Of a stretch of DNA of 64,000 nucleotides, positions 42,898 through 51,793 are shown piece after piece (positions within the stretch are counted from its first letter, which is position 1; each line of letters starts with the position of its first letter). The stretch is from PALSA-1003 sp963791945 (GTDB lineage Bacteria; Pseudomonadota; Gammaproteobacteria; Burkholderiales; Casimicrobiaceae). The notes beneath the pieces are model-generated. The model did no database searches. It was not told where the DNA came from and saw only the letters and a program-made list of their open reading frames with translations. Where the stretch lies: NCBI GenBank assembly GCA_963791945.1, contig CAWBUD010000003.1, positions 372,001 to 436,000 on the forward strand. The letters run 5' to 3'. The translations under genes were made by a program, and so were the position numbers.

Positions 42898-44103
42898 TCA
42901 TATCGTCCCCGCCGCCCTCAGCCGCGCGATCTCCTCGCCGCTGTAACCCACCCCGCGCAACACTTCGTCGGTGTGCGCGCCTAGCGGCGGGCCGACCCAG
43001 GTCATCTCGCCCGGCGTGGCAGAGAGCTTCGGGACGATCCCTGGGAGCTTCAGCGGCGTGCCGTTGGGAAGCGTCACGCGTCGGATCATGTCGCGCGCGA
43101 GGTACTGCGCGTCGGTCACGATGTCGGCCGCGGTGTAGATCTTGCCGTGTGGAACGTCGGCCGACTCCAGCGCGGCGAGGATGTGCTCGAGATCGTGTGC
43201 CGCCGCCCAGGCGCCGATCGCGCCATCGATCGCGGCCGTGCGCTTCACGCGGCCGACGTTGCCCGCGAGCGCCGGGTCCTGCCCGAGATCGTCGCGGCCG
43301 ATGGCGTGCATGAGCCGCTTGTAGATCGAATCGGCGTTGCCGGCGATCACCACGCTCTGCCCGTCGCGGGTGGTGTAGGTGTTGGACGGCACGATGTTGG
43401 TGAGCCCCGTCCCGATGCGCCCGCGGACCTCGCCGAAGAGATCGTAGTCGGGCACCAGGCTTTCCATCATGTTGAACACCGCCTCGTACAGCGCGACGTC
43501 GACCACCTGCCCTTTGCCGCCGCGCGTCTCGCGATGATGAAGCGCCATCAGCGCGCCGATCACGCCGTGCAGCGCCGCCAACGCGTCGCCGATGCTGATG
43601 TTCATGCGCACCGGCGGACGGTCGGGGAAACCGGTGACGTGGCGCATGCCGCCCATCGATTCCCCCACCGCGCCGAAGCCGGGCCGGTCGCGGTACGGGC
43701 CCGTTTGGCCGAAGCCGGAAAGGCGAACCATGATCAAGCCGGGATTCGCCGCGGCAAGCGTTTCGTAGCCAAGGCCCCACTTCTCGAGCGTTCCAGGACG
43801 GAAGTTCTCGATCACGATGTCCGCGTCGCGGGCGAGACGCCGCGCGATTTCCTGGCCGTCGGACGAACGCAGGTCGGCGGTCACCGATTTCTTGTTGCGC
43901 GCCTGGACATACCACCACAACGAGGTTCCATCGTGCAGCAGACGCCACTGGCGCAAGGGATCGCCGGTCACCGGCGGCTCGATCTTGATCACGTCGGCGC
44001 CGAACTCCGCGAAGAGCTTCGCAGCGAACGGCCCGGCGATGAGCTGGCCCAGCTCCAGCACCTTCAGCCCGGCGAGCGGCAGCGTGGTCGCGGCGGATGC
44101 CAT
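42898..44103 (-). CDS. Class III (CaiB/BaiF) CoA-transferase
   Basis: The 401-aa protein starts at the ATG at 44103 with LPLAGLKVLELGQLIAGPFA, the family N-terminus. It continues EFGADVIKIEPPVTGDPLRQ, VIENFRPGTLEKWGLGYETL and the catalytic-Asp region NISIGDALAALHGVIGALMA. Such enzymes move CoA between carboxylic acids through an aspartyl-CoA intermediate. Together with the lyase gene 82 bp downstream it could activate and cleave a branched hydroxy-dicarboxylate. The open frame runs on upstream but overlaps the peptidase gene and is not coding there. Confidence 0.94.
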   Translation of the reverse strand: MASAATTLPLAGLKVLELGQLIAGPFAAKLFAEFGADVIKIEPPVTGDPLRQWRLLHDGTSLWWYVQARNKKSVTADLRSSDGQEIARRLARDADIVIENFRPGTLEKWGLGYETLAAANPGLIMVRLSGFGQTGPYRDRPGFGAVGESMGGMRHVTGFPDRPPVRMNISIGDALAALHGVIGALMALHHRETRGGKGQVVDVALYEAVFNMMESLVPDYDLFGEVRGRIGTGLTNIVPSNTYTTRDGQSVVIAGNADSIYKRLMHAIGRDDLGQDPALAGNVGRVKRTAAIDGAIGAWAAAHDLEHILAALESADVPHGKIYTAADIVTDAQYLARDMIRRVTLPNGTPLKLPGIVPKLSATPGEMTWVGPPLGAHTDEVLRGVGYSGEEIARLRAAGTI

Positions 44104-44105
44104 CG

Positions 44106-45509
44106 TCAGATCGTACCGCTGGAGCGCCGCGCGCGCAGCTCCGCTTCGAGCTTCGGGAGCTTCGCCGCCATCGACGGCCCGACGAAGATCTGCGGCTTCG
44201 ATGCCGTGCGCTTCTCGGATCGCTCGCGCTCGGCGATGAGCTTCTTCGCGTCCTCGAACGCCTTCAGGAACGAATCCTCGAAGCGCAGCGCATGCTGGAA
44301 CAGCGCGTCGCCGAAGTAGGTGGCGGCGCTTTCGGTTCCGCAGCCGAAAGACGTGCGGTCGGAGGCCGCGGCGGTCATGATCAGGGTACGGTCGTCCTTG
44401 AGCGGCTCGATGAATCCGCCGGAGTAGCACGCCGAGACGACGATGATGCGCCATTTGATGCCCGCGTCGTCGAGCATCTCCTTGAGCGCCTGCGGCGAGA
44501 GCGCATCGAGCTGCAGCGGCGGAAACTCGATCGAGAGCTTGTGGTCGCGCGAGCCGTGGCTGGAGAGATACACCATCACGACATCCTGGTCGGGATCGAT
44601 GATGTCGCCGATCTCCGAGAGCGTCGCCCGCAGGTTGCTGACCGTGGCGAAGGGCGTATCGAGCATGGTGTTCGGGTTGTTGATGAGCATCACCGAGCGA
44701 CCGTCGGTGTCGAAGCGGTCGTCGAAGAGATCGCGTGCGACCTCGACGTCCTTGCGGAACACGTCCTCGCCGGCGTAGGGCGCGAAGCCGACGAAATACA
44801 GATCGGTGACGCCCGGCCGTTCGTCCTCGAGCGACGTCAGTGCGTCGTAGAGAAGCTGCGGCTGCTTGATCAGGACGTCCTCGCTCGCCGGATTGGCGAA
44901 CGTCGCGATCGGCGTTGCGCCCGCCGGCGCAGAGTTGAACCACGGCTGGTTCGCCCAGATCGCGAGCGGGATCCCCGCGAGCAGCAGGACGCCCCCGGCG
45001 ACCGAGCGCCACCAGAAACGCGGCTCCCTCGGCACCAGCGCGATCGCGACCGCGCGCCAGTAGATGAACGCGATCCAGACGACGAGCAGCCAGAACCCGG
45101 CCCACTGGATCTGATATCCGAGCACGCCGGCCTGGTTGCCTGGCAGCGCGAGAATCAGATTGGCGATGCCGAGCACCGGGTCGCTCGCGAGCACGATGAC
45201 CGGCAGCGCGAGCCTGAGGTGCGGCTGGCGGTAGGCCGCCGAGAGTATCGCGCCCATGAGCAGCAGCACGGCGGCCTCGAAGCCTTCGTACACGATCGCG
45301 TGCATCGACAGGCTCGCGCCCGGGCCGGCCCGCACGTAGTCGTTGACCGCGCCGACGAGGACGCTGACCGCGATGAGCAGGAGCAGCTGCCGGACGCTCG
45401 CGCGGAAGGAGAGCAGCGACACCGGCAGTCCGAAGGAAAGGCGCAACCCGGCGACGAGGTTGCGCCCGAAGTCGCCGAGCACCTGGTTCGCGGAAGACTG
45501 GGGGGCCAT
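44106..45509 (-). CDS. Membrane-anchored peptidase C13 (legumain-like) protein
   Basis: The 467-aa protein has an N-terminal half with about five to six hydrophobic segments (QLLLLIAVSVLVGAV, GFEAAVLLLMGAILSAAY, GFWLLVVWIAFIYW, SVAGGVLLLAGIPLAIW). A caspase-fold domain follows, with catalytic His H318 in MVYLSSHGSRDHKL and Cys C361 in IIVVSACYSGGFIEPL, the C13 dyad. DRTSFGCGTESAATYFGDAL follows the Cys loop as in this family. It ends 2 bp before the CoA-transferase start, which suggests co-transcription. Substrates and topology are unknown; the peptidase domain probably faces the periplasm. Confidence 0.88.
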   Translation of the reverse strand: MAPQSSANQVLGDFGRNLVAGLRLSFGLPVSLLSFRASVRQLLLLIAVSVLVGAVNDYVRAGPGASLSMHAIVYEGFEAAVLLLMGAILSAAYRQPHLRLALPVIVLASDPVLGIANLILALPGNQAGVLGYQIQWAGFWLLVVWIAFIYWRAVAIALVPREPRFWWRSVAGGVLLLAGIPLAIWANQPWFNSAPAGATPIATFANPASEDVLIKQPQLLYDALTSLEDERPGVTDLYFVGFAPYAGEDVFRKDVEVARDLFDDRFDTDGRSVMLINNPNTMLDTPFATVSNLRATLSEIGDIIDPDQDVVMVYLSSHGSRDHKLSIEFPPLQLDALSPQALKEMLDDAGIKWRIIVVSACYSGGFIEPLKDDRTLIMTAAASDRTSFGCGTESAATYFGDALFQHALRFEDSFLKAFEDAKKLIAERERSEKRTASKPQIFVGPSMAAKLPKLEAELRARRSSGTI

Positions 45510-45529
45510 GTCGATTTCTCTCGCTCACC

Positions 45530-46939
45530 TCAGCCGGCTCGCGCGGCGATATAGTCTTTGACGGCCGACGCGTCGGCGGGCAGCACGTCGAAGCGCTGCG
45601 GGCGCTCCTCGAGGCGCGCGTAGGCGGCAGGACGATCGGGATCGCGGCCGAGCGCCTCGCGTACGGTCGCAGCGAATTTCGCCGGCAGCGCGGTCTCGAT
45701 ACAGATCACCGGAACGCGCCCGTCGCGCTGCTCGAGCGCGACCTTGATGCCGTCGCTGGTGTGCGGATCGACGACGATCCCGTAGCGCTCCGACACGTGC
45801 CGGATCGTCGCCACGCGATCGGCATGCGTGCTCCGGCCCGAGACGAACCCGGACTCGCCCAGGCGCTTCGCATGCGGCGTGCCCGCGAGATCGAACTCGC
45901 CCGCTTCGGCGAGCCGACGCCAGAGCTCGCGCACGATCGCCGGATCGCGGTCGACCAGGTCGAACACGAAGCGCTCGAAGTTCGACGCCTTGGAGATGTC
46001 CATCGACGGGCTCGACGTCGCCACGACGTCGCTCGCGGGACGGACGCGATACCTTCCCGTGCGGAAGAACTCGTCGAGCACGTCGTTCTCGTTGGTGGCG
46101 AGAATCAGCCGCCGGATCGGCAGACCCATGCGCCGGGCCACGTGGCCGGCGAGGATGTTGCCGAAGTTGCCGCTTGGAACGGCGAAGTCGACCGTTTCTT
46201 CCTCGCCACGCGTCGTCGCGAAGTAGCCCTTGAAGTAGTACACGGTCTGCGCCGCCACCCGCGCCCAGTTGATCGAATTGACCGTGCCGAGGCGATGACG
46301 TTCCTTGAAGCGGGCGTCGCCGGAAACCTCCTTGACGATGTCCTGACACTGGTCGAACACGCCGTCGACCGCCAGATTGAAGACGTTGGCGTCGGTGAGC
46401 GAATACATCTGCGCGGCCTGGAACGGGCTCATGCGGCCCCTGGGCGTGAGCATGAATACCTTGACGCCACGCTTTCCCTTGAGCGCGTACTCGGCGGCCG
46501 AGCCCGTGTCGCCGGACGTCGCTCCGAGCACGTTCAGCCTCGCGCCGCGCTTGCCGATCTCGTACTCGAACAGCGCGCCCAGGAGCTGCAGCGCGATGTC
46601 CTTGAACGCGAGCGTCGGCCCGTTGGACACCCGCAGCAGGTGAAGCCCCGGCTCGAGCGTTGTCACCGGCGTGATGTCGTCGCTGCCGAAGACCGCCGCC
46701 GTGTAGGTGCGCTCGACGATCATCTTCAGGTCCGCGCGCGGGATGTCGTCGGCGTAGCGCGACAGGATCTCGAACGCGAGCCCCGGATACGACAGCCGGC
46801 GAAGGCGCGCGAGGTCCGACGTCGAGAATGCGGGATAAGCCTCCGGCACCGCCAGACCGCCGTCGGGCGCGAGCGCATCGAGCAGAATCGCGGAGAACGG
46901 GCGCGGCTCCATGCCGCCGCGGGTGCTGATGTAGCGCAT
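45530..46939 (-). CDS. thrC: Threonine synthase
   Basis: The 470-aa PLP enzyme converts O-phosphohomoserine to threonine, the last step of the pathway. Landmarks are the N-terminal MRYISTRGG, the PLP lysine in NGPTLAFKDIALQ, VLGATSGDTGSAAEYALKGK and VDFAVPSGNFGNILAGHVAR. The ATG at 46939 is the family start; the upstream in-frame codons lie in a REP-type repeat. It lies downstream of hom and alaC on the same strand, forming the threonine branch block. Confidence 0.96.
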   Translation of the reverse strand: MRYISTRGGMEPRPFSAILLDALAPDGGLAVPEAYPAFSTSDLARLRRLSYPGLAFEILSRYADDIPRADLKMIVERTYTAAVFGSDDITPVTTLEPGLHLLRVSNGPTLAFKDIALQLLGALFEYEIGKRGARLNVLGATSGDTGSAAEYALKGKRGVKVFMLTPRGRMSPFQAAQMYSLTDANVFNLAVDGVFDQCQDIVKEVSGDARFKERHRLGTVNSINWARVAAQTVYYFKGYFATTRGEEETVDFAVPSGNFGNILAGHVARRMGLPIRRLILATNENDVLDEFFRTGRYRVRPASDVVATSSPSMDISKASNFERFVFDLVDRDPAIVRELWRRLAEAGEFDLAGTPHAKRLGESGFVSGRSTHADRVATIRHVSERYGIVVDPHTSDGIKVALEQRDGRVPVICIETALPAKFAATVREALGRDPDRPAAYARLEERPQRFDVLPADASAVKDYIAARAG

Positions 46940-46948
46940 CTTACGTCT

Positions 46949-47030
46949 GTCGTCCCCGCGAAAGCGGGGACCCAGTGGCGTATGTCGCCTGCGCTGAAAG
47001 ACGCTGGGTCCCCGCTTTCGCGGGGACGAC
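46949..47030. repeat. Palindromic REP-type repeat, copy 3
   Basis: GTCGTCCCCGCGAAAGCGGG and its inverted partner CCCGCTTTCGCGGGGACGAC form two hairpin arms in the hom-thrC gap, just upstream of the thrC start. Confidence 0.85.
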
Positions 47031-47078
47031 GAAATTGTCAATCCTGCCGGTGCGAATCCAGATCATCGGCGTTCACCA

Positions 47079-48410
47079 TCAATTGAGCTGCTCCATCCGG
47101 ATCCGCGTCACCTTGCCGCGTACCGTCGGCAGCCCTTCGATGCGCGCGATCGCATCGACGACCTGCCGCTCGACCGAGCGGTGGGTGAGCAGGATGATGT
47201 CGGTCTGATCCTCGCCCTCGGGTGACTCCTTCTGGATCATCGCGTCGATCGAGATCCCGCGATCGGCGAGAATCCGCGCGATGTCGGCCAGCACGCCGGG
47301 ACGGTCGAGCACCCGCATGCGCAGGTAATAGCTGGTGACGACCTCGCCGATCGGCAGGAACGGAATGTCCGAGAGCTGGTCGGGCTGGAAGGCGAGATGC
47401 GGCACGCGATGCTCCGGGTCGGCCGTGTGCATGCGCGTAACGTCGACGAGATCGGCGATCACCGCGCTCGCCGTGGGCTCCGCGCCGGCGCCGGCGCCGT
47501 AGTACATCGTCGCGCCGACGGCGTCGCCCTTGACCAGCACGGCGTTCATCACGCCCTCGACGTTGGCGATGAGCCGCCTTTCGGGGATGAGCGTGGGGTG
47601 AACGCGCAGCTCGATCCCGGCCTCGGTGCGGCGGGTGATCCCGAGGAGCTTGATGCGGTAGCCGAGCTCCTCCGCGTAGCGGATGTCTTCGCGCGTGAGC
47701 TTCGAGATGCCTTCGGTGTAGACCTTGTCGAACTGCATCGGGACACCGAAGGCGATCGCCGACATGATCGCGAGCTTGTGCGCCGCATCGACGCCCTCGA
47801 TGTCGAAAGTGGGATCGGCCTCGGCGTAGCCGTGCGCCTGCGCCTCCTTGAGCACAACGTCGAACGGCGCGCCGCGGGTGCGCATCTCGGACAGGATGAA
47901 GTTCGACGTGCCGTTGATGATGCCTGCGATCCACTCGATGCGATTGGCGGTGAGCCCTTCGCGCAACGCCTTGATGATCGGGATGCCGCCGGCGACCGCG
48001 CCTTCGAACGCGACCATGACGCCTTTCGCGTGCGCGGCGGCGAAGATCTCGTTGCCGTGGCGCGCGAGCAGCGCCTTGTTGGCCGTGACGACGTGCTTGC
48101 CGTTCGCGATCGCCTCGAGGATGAGCGTGCGCGCCGGCTCGATCCCGCCGATCAGCTCGATGACGATGTCGATGTCGGGATGACGCAGCACCTGCGCCGC
48201 GTCGGCGGTCAGCGTGACGCCGTCCGCGCCATTCGCGATCTTGCGCGCCCGATCCAGGTCGCGCTCGGCGATCCACGTGATGCGGATCGGGCGCCCCGCA
48301 CGGCGCGCGATCTCCTCGGCGTTACGCCGCAGCACGGTCCACGTGCCCAGGCCGACCGTGCCGATGCCGAGCAGCCCGACCTGGAGGGGTTTGAGGGGTT
48401 GATTCGCCAT
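47079..48410 (-). CDS. hom: Homoserine dehydrogenase
   Basis: The 443-aa enzyme reduces aspartate semialdehyde to homoserine with NAD(P)H. It shows the Rossmann motif VGLLGIGTVGLGT, the conserved VVTANKALLARHGNEIF and the signature AEADPTFDIEGVDAAHKLAI. A C-terminal ACT domain (YYLRMRVLDRPGVLADIARI) allows threonine feedback. I take the ATG at 48410 (MANQPLKP); a GTG two codons earlier is possible. It lies between alaC and thrC, an arrangement common in betaproteobacteria. Confidence 0.96.
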   Translation of the reverse strand: MANQPLKPLQVGLLGIGTVGLGTWTVLRRNAEEIARRAGRPIRITWIAERDLDRARKIANGADGVTLTADAAQVLRHPDIDIVIELIGGIEPARTLILEAIANGKHVVTANKALLARHGNEIFAAAHAKGVMVAFEGAVAGGIPIIKALREGLTANRIEWIAGIINGTSNFILSEMRTRGAPFDVVLKEAQAHGYAEADPTFDIEGVDAAHKLAIMSAIAFGVPMQFDKVYTEGISKLTREDIRYAEELGYRIKLLGITRRTEAGIELRVHPTLIPERRLIANVEGVMNAVLVKGDAVGATMYYGAGAGAEPTASAVIADLVDVTRMHTADPEHRVPHLAFQPDQLSDIPFLPIGEVVTSYYLRMRVLDRPGVLADIARILADRGISIDAMIQKESPEGEDQTDIILLTHRSVERQVVDAIARIEGLPTVRGKVTRIRMEQLN

Positions 48411-48425
48411 CGTCACTTTTCGTCC

Positions 48426-48498
48426 GTCGTCCCCGCGAAAGCGGGGACCCAGTGTCGTTCGCCCAAGGACACTGGATTCCCGCTTTCGCGGGAACGAC
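48426..48498. repeat. Palindromic REP-type repeat, copy 4
   Basis: GTCGTCCCCGCGAAAGCGGG at the left and TTCCCGCTTTCGCGGGAACG at the right, filling the alaC-hom gap. Confidence 0.85.
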
Positions 48499-48531
48499 GA
48501 AAATGTGAGCGCACGCGCATCATCTCGAGGC

Positions 48532-49731
48532 TTACAGCAATCCGTCCTCGCGAAACATCTGCTTGATCCCCCGTATCGCTTGCCGCGTCCGCGGCTCGTT
48601 CTCGATCATCGCGAACCGCACGTGCCCGTCGCCGTACTCGCCGAAGCCGATGCCCGGCGAGACCGAGACCTTCGCCTGCGCGAGCAGCTTCTTGGTGAAA
48701 TCGAGCGAGCCGAGCTCGCGATAGGCCTCGGGGATCTTCGCCCAGACGTACATCGAGGCCTTCGGCGGATCCACCTTCCAGCCGGCTTCGCTCAACCCCT
48801 TGAGCAGCACGTCGCGGCGATTCTGATACTTCATCGCGATCTCGGCCACACAGTCCTGTGGACCTTCGAGCGCCGCGATCGACGCGACCTGGATGGGCGT
48901 GAACGTGCCGTAGTCGTGATAGCCCTTGATGCGCGAAAGCGCGTGCACCAGGTCCTTGTTGCCGACCATGAAGCCGATCCGCCAGCCGGCCATGTTGTAG
49001 CTCTTCGACATGGTGAAGAATTCGACAGCAACTTCCCTCGCCGCCGGCACCTGCATGATCGACGGCGCTTTCCAGCCGTCGAAGCAGATGTCGGCGTAGG
49101 CGAGATCGTTCACCACCCAGATGCCGTGCTCGCGAGCGAGCGCGATGATCTTCTCGAAGAACGGAAGCTCGACGCACTGCGCCGTCGGGTTCGCCGGAAA
49201 ATTGAGGATCAGCATCTTCGGCTTGGGGAACGAGAGCTTGATCGTGTGCTCGAGCTCGGCGAAGAAGTCGACGTCCGGCGTGAGCTGGACCTGCCGGATG
49301 TCGGCGCCGGCGATCACCGGCCCGTAGATGTGGATCGGATAGCTCGGATTGGGCACCAGCACCGTGTCTCCGCGGCCGAGCGTGGCGAGCGCGAGATGCG
49401 CGATGCCCTCCTTGGAGCCGATGGTGACGATCGCCTCGCTTTCCGGATCGAACTCGATGTCCCAGCGGCGCTTGTACCACTGGCAGATCGCGCGCCGCAG
49501 CCGCGGGATGCCGCGCGATACCGAGTAGCCGTGCGTATCGGGTCGCTGCACCGTTTCCACGAGCTTGTCGACGATGTGCTTGGGCGTCGGCCCGTCGGGA
49601 TTGCCCATGCCGAAGTCGATGATGTCCTCGCCGCGGCGGCGGGCGGCCATCTTGAGCTCGGAGGTGATGTTGAAGACGTACGGGGGCAGGCGCTGGAGGC
49701 GCGCGAACTCGCTTCTCGGTGGGGAAGCCAT
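48532..49731 (-). CDS. alaC: AlaC-type class I aminotransferase
   Basis: From the ATG at 49731 (MASPPRSEFARLQRLPPYVF) the 399-aa PLP enzyme has IIDFGMGNPDGPTPKHIVDK, the aspartate loop WVVNDLAYADICFDGW and the PLP lysine in SKSYNMAGWRIGFMVGN. This subgroup transfers amino groups between glutamate and pyruvate (AlaC). Related members act in diaminopimelate or methionine metabolism. In betaproteobacteria it precedes hom and thrC, as here. The upstream extension of the frame reaches past the divergent promoter and is rejected. Confidence 0.9.
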   Translation of the reverse strand: MASPPRSEFARLQRLPPYVFNITSELKMAARRRGEDIIDFGMGNPDGPTPKHIVDKLVETVQRPDTHGYSVSRGIPRLRRAICQWYKRRWDIEFDPESEAIVTIGSKEGIAHLALATLGRGDTVLVPNPSYPIHIYGPVIAGADIRQVQLTPDVDFFAELEHTIKLSFPKPKMLILNFPANPTAQCVELPFFEKIIALAREHGIWVVNDLAYADICFDGWKAPSIMQVPAAREVAVEFFTMSKSYNMAGWRIGFMVGNKDLVHALSRIKGYHDYGTFTPIQVASIAALEGPQDCVAEIAMKYQNRRDVLLKGLSEAGWKVDPPKASMYVWAKIPEAYRELGSLDFTKKLLAQAKVSVSPGIGFGEYGDGHVRFAMIENEPRTRQAIRGIKQMFREDGLL

Positions 49732-49794
49732 GCGGATCCTTCTGCGCGCGTCAGCGCCCGGAACCGTCCGAGCGACGCCGCAGGAGTTGAGGGC

Positions 49795-49800
49795 TATAAT
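49795..49800 (+). promoter_or_regulatory. Possible -10 box of the Mth938-like gene
   Basis: A perfect TATAAT lies 36 bp before the start codon in the divergent gap with alaC. No good -35 is visible 16-18 bp upstream. Confidence 0.4.
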
Positions 49801-49836
49801 CGTAACGAATCTGCGCACTTACCGCAACGCACCACG

Positions 49837-50211
49837 ATGAAGTTCCATCTGAGCACGGCCGAGGGGAACGTCTTTACCGGCCACGGCGACGGATTCATCC
49901 GGCTGGGCGTCGTTGAATATCGCGACAACATCCTGGTCACGCCCGAGCGCATCGTGACCGGGTGGGCGCAGGGCGGGTTCGATGGGCTTACCGAGGCCGA
50001 CTTCGCCGCGATCGCCGCGCTCGAGCCCGAGGTCGCGCTGCTGGGCACGGGCGCGAGCTTGCGTTTTCCGCCCCCGCGGCTCACGCGCGCGCTGATCGAG
50101 GCGCGCATCGGCCTCGAAGTCATGGACACGCCGGCCGTGTGTCGCACCTTCAACATCCTCGCCGCCGAAGGACGAAGAGTCGCCGCGGGCGTGCTCCTCG
50201 CCCGCGATTGA
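49837..50211 (+). CDS. Mth938-like (NDUFAF3/DUF498) domain protein
   Basis: The 124-aa protein matches the Mth938-like beta/alpha fold: NVFTGHGDGFIRLGVVEYRD, PEVALLGTGASLRFPPPRLT, then GLEVMDTPAVCRTFNILAAE and GRRVAAGVLL. The family includes the human complex I assembly factor NDUFAF3. In betaproteobacteria it is commonly a small lone gene near alaC or sec genes. Its bacterial role is not established. It is transcribed divergently from alaC. Confidence 0.92.
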   Translation: MKFHLSTAEGNVFTGHGDGFIRLGVVEYRDNILVTPERIVTGWAQGGFDGLTEADFAAIAALEPEVALLGTGASLRFPPPRLTRALIEARIGLEVMDTPAVCRTFNILAAEGRRVAAGVLLARD

Positions 50212-50284
50212 GCTCCGGGCGGTTTCCTACGCGGTTTTCCGGACCGGCCGCGCGCCGCGATGCTCGTACGGCAAGGGGCCGCCT

Positions 50285-50722
50285 TCAGCCCAGGATTTCC
50301 TGGATGCGCGTGCGCCGCTCGATTTCCGAATCGAACTCCTGCAGCTCGGGCCCGAGCGCATCGCGCGCCGAAACCATCCCGATCGGCCGGCCCTGCTCGA
50401 CCACTGGAACGTGTCGAAAACCGCCGTCGTACATCATGAGCAGCGCGTGGCCGAATGGCTTGTCGGCTGGGATCGTCCGCGGGTCGCGCGTCATGACCTC
50501 GGAGAGCCGTGTTGCCCTGGGATCGCGCCCTTCGGCCATGACCCGGAACAGCGCATCGCGCTCGGTGAAGATGCCGGCGAGCCGGCCGTCGTCCCCGACG
50601 ACCATGACCGCACCCACCGTTCGCTTCTTCATGAGCTTCGCCGCCTCAGCGACTGTGGTGTCGGGAGGCGCCGTCACGATGTTCCGGCCGGCGATCAGAC
50701 TGCGAATGGGACGTTGCGACAT
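50285..50722 (-). CDS. Tandem CBS-domain protein
   Basis: The 145-aa protein has two CBS motifs: TVGAVMVVGDDGRLAGIFTE at residues about 35-54, then GFRHVPVVEQGRPIGMVSAR. It is the second stand-alone Bateman module in the window; the other is at 30388. It probably senses adenosyl ligands for an unidentified partner. It converges on the Mth938-like gene and is divergent from a GST gene. Confidence 0.93.
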   Translation of the reverse strand: MSQRPIRSLIAGRNIVTAPPDTTVAEAAKLMKKRTVGAVMVVGDDGRLAGIFTERDALFRVMAEGRDPRATRLSEVMTRDPRTIPADKPFGHALLMMYDGGFRHVPVVEQGRPIGMVSARDALGPELQEFDSEIERRTRIQEILG

Positions 50723-50849
50723 GGGGCCCTCTCAACGCTTTGATCCCGTAGGATTGCGAAAGGGCTCGTCCCCCCGGCGAGCGAGTCTGTAGGATACGTC
50801 GGAGACCACGCCGGAAGCAACGCCGGCCACGAACCACAAAGGAGAGGCC

Positions 50850-51458
50850 ATGTATCGCGTCTACGGCATGTCGGGATCCGGCAACTGTCACAAGGTACGC
50901 GTCACGCTCGACGTGCTGGGGCTGCCGTACCAGTGGACCGAAGTCGATACCATGCGCGGCGGCACGCGCACGCCGGCGTTTCTGGCGATGAATCCGATCG
51001 GCAAGGTCCCCGTGCTCGAGATCGAGCCCGGGACGTATCTCGCCGAGTCCAACGCGATCCTATGCTACCTGGCCGACGGGACGCGGCTCGTGCCTTCCGA
51101 CCGACTCGCGCGCGCCAGGGTGATGCAGTGGCTTTTCTTCGAGCAGTACTCGCACGAACCGTACATCGCGGTGGCGCGGTTCCTGCGCAAGATCCATCCC
51201 GATCCGGAGTCGCAGCGCACGCTCGCCGACAGCAAGATGGAGGGGGGTTACAAGGCGCTCGAAGTGATGGAGCACCACCTTTCGCGCGCGCCGTTCTTCG
51301 TCGCCGAGCGCTTCACCATCGCCGACGTCGCGCTCTACGCGTACACGCACGCTGCGGGCGACGGCGGCTTCGATCTCGGGCGCTTCCCGGCGGTGTGCGG
51401 CTGGCTCGATCGCGTCTCGAGCCAGTCCGGATGCAGCGCCATGCCCGGTCAGGCGTAG
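50850..51458 (+). CDS. Glutathione S-transferase family protein
   Basis: The 202-aa protein has an N-terminal thioredoxin-like domain (MYRVYGMSGSGNCHKVRVTL, FLAMNPIGKVPVLEIEPG, with the cis-Pro and ESNAILCYL glutathione-contact motif) and an all-helical C-domain with FTIADVALYAYTHAA. It is a cytosolic GST or GST-like enzyme of unknown substrate. AAAGGAGAGG precedes the ATG. It converges with the DUF1330 gene, 9 bp apart. Confidence 0.93.
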   Translation: MYRVYGMSGSGNCHKVRVTLDVLGLPYQWTEVDTMRGGTRTPAFLAMNPIGKVPVLEIEPGTYLAESNAILCYLADGTRLVPSDRLARARVMQWLFFEQYSHEPYIAVARFLRKIHPDPESQRTLADSKMEGGYKALEVMEHHLSRAPFFVAERFTIADVALYAYTHAAGDGGFDLGRFPAVCGWLDRVSSQSGCSAMPGQA

Positions 51459-51467
51459 AAGGACCCT

Positions 51468-51773
51468 TCAGCGCGGCGTGGCGTCGCCGCCTTCGACGAT
51501 GACGTTCTCGACGATTCCGGCGCCTGCGCGGCGGAACGCGGCCGCCTCGCGGTAGGCCTCGCACTCGAAGCAGGCGATCGCGGCCTCCATGGTCGGAAAC
51601 TCGATCACGATGAAGCGGTGAAACGTCTCGGGGCCTTCCATGATCCGGTAGCGGCCGCCGCGCGCGAGCACCTTGCCGCCATGCCGCGCGACGATCGCGG
51701 GAACCCTGTCGGTGTATTTCTTGTACTCGGCGGGGTCGTTGATCTTGGCACGGGCTAGCCAGTAGGCGGCCAT
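51468..51773 (-). CDS. DUF1330 family protein
   Basis: The 101-aa protein is a ferredoxin-like alpha-beta-barrel monomer: AAYWLARAKINDPAEYKKYT, HGGKVLARGGRYRIMEGP, RFIVIEFPTMEAAIACFECE. The family is widespread in soil bacteria with no firm function. I chose the ATG at 51773, which has GGAG at proper spacing. An ATG directly before it is too close. It follows the Rieske gene on the same strand by 20 bp, so they may be co-transcribed. Confidence 0.9.
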   Translation of the reverse strand: MAAYWLARAKINDPAEYKKYTDRVPAIVARHGGKVLARGGRYRIMEGPETFHRFIVIEFPTMEAAIACFECEAYREAAAFRRAGAGIVENVIVEGGDATPR

Positions 51774-51793
51774 CATGTTCTCCGGCGCGACCG

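Noticed and set aside
44104..45528. The upstream part of the frame containing the CoA-transferase (reaching to 45528) as coding.
   Set aside because: It lies over the C13 peptidase gene on the same strand and is Arg/Ala-rich; the family start is at 44103.
40500..48500. The regular inverted repeats as a CRISPR array.
   Set aside because: The copies are kilobases apart, palindromic, and lie between genes without spacers or cas genes.
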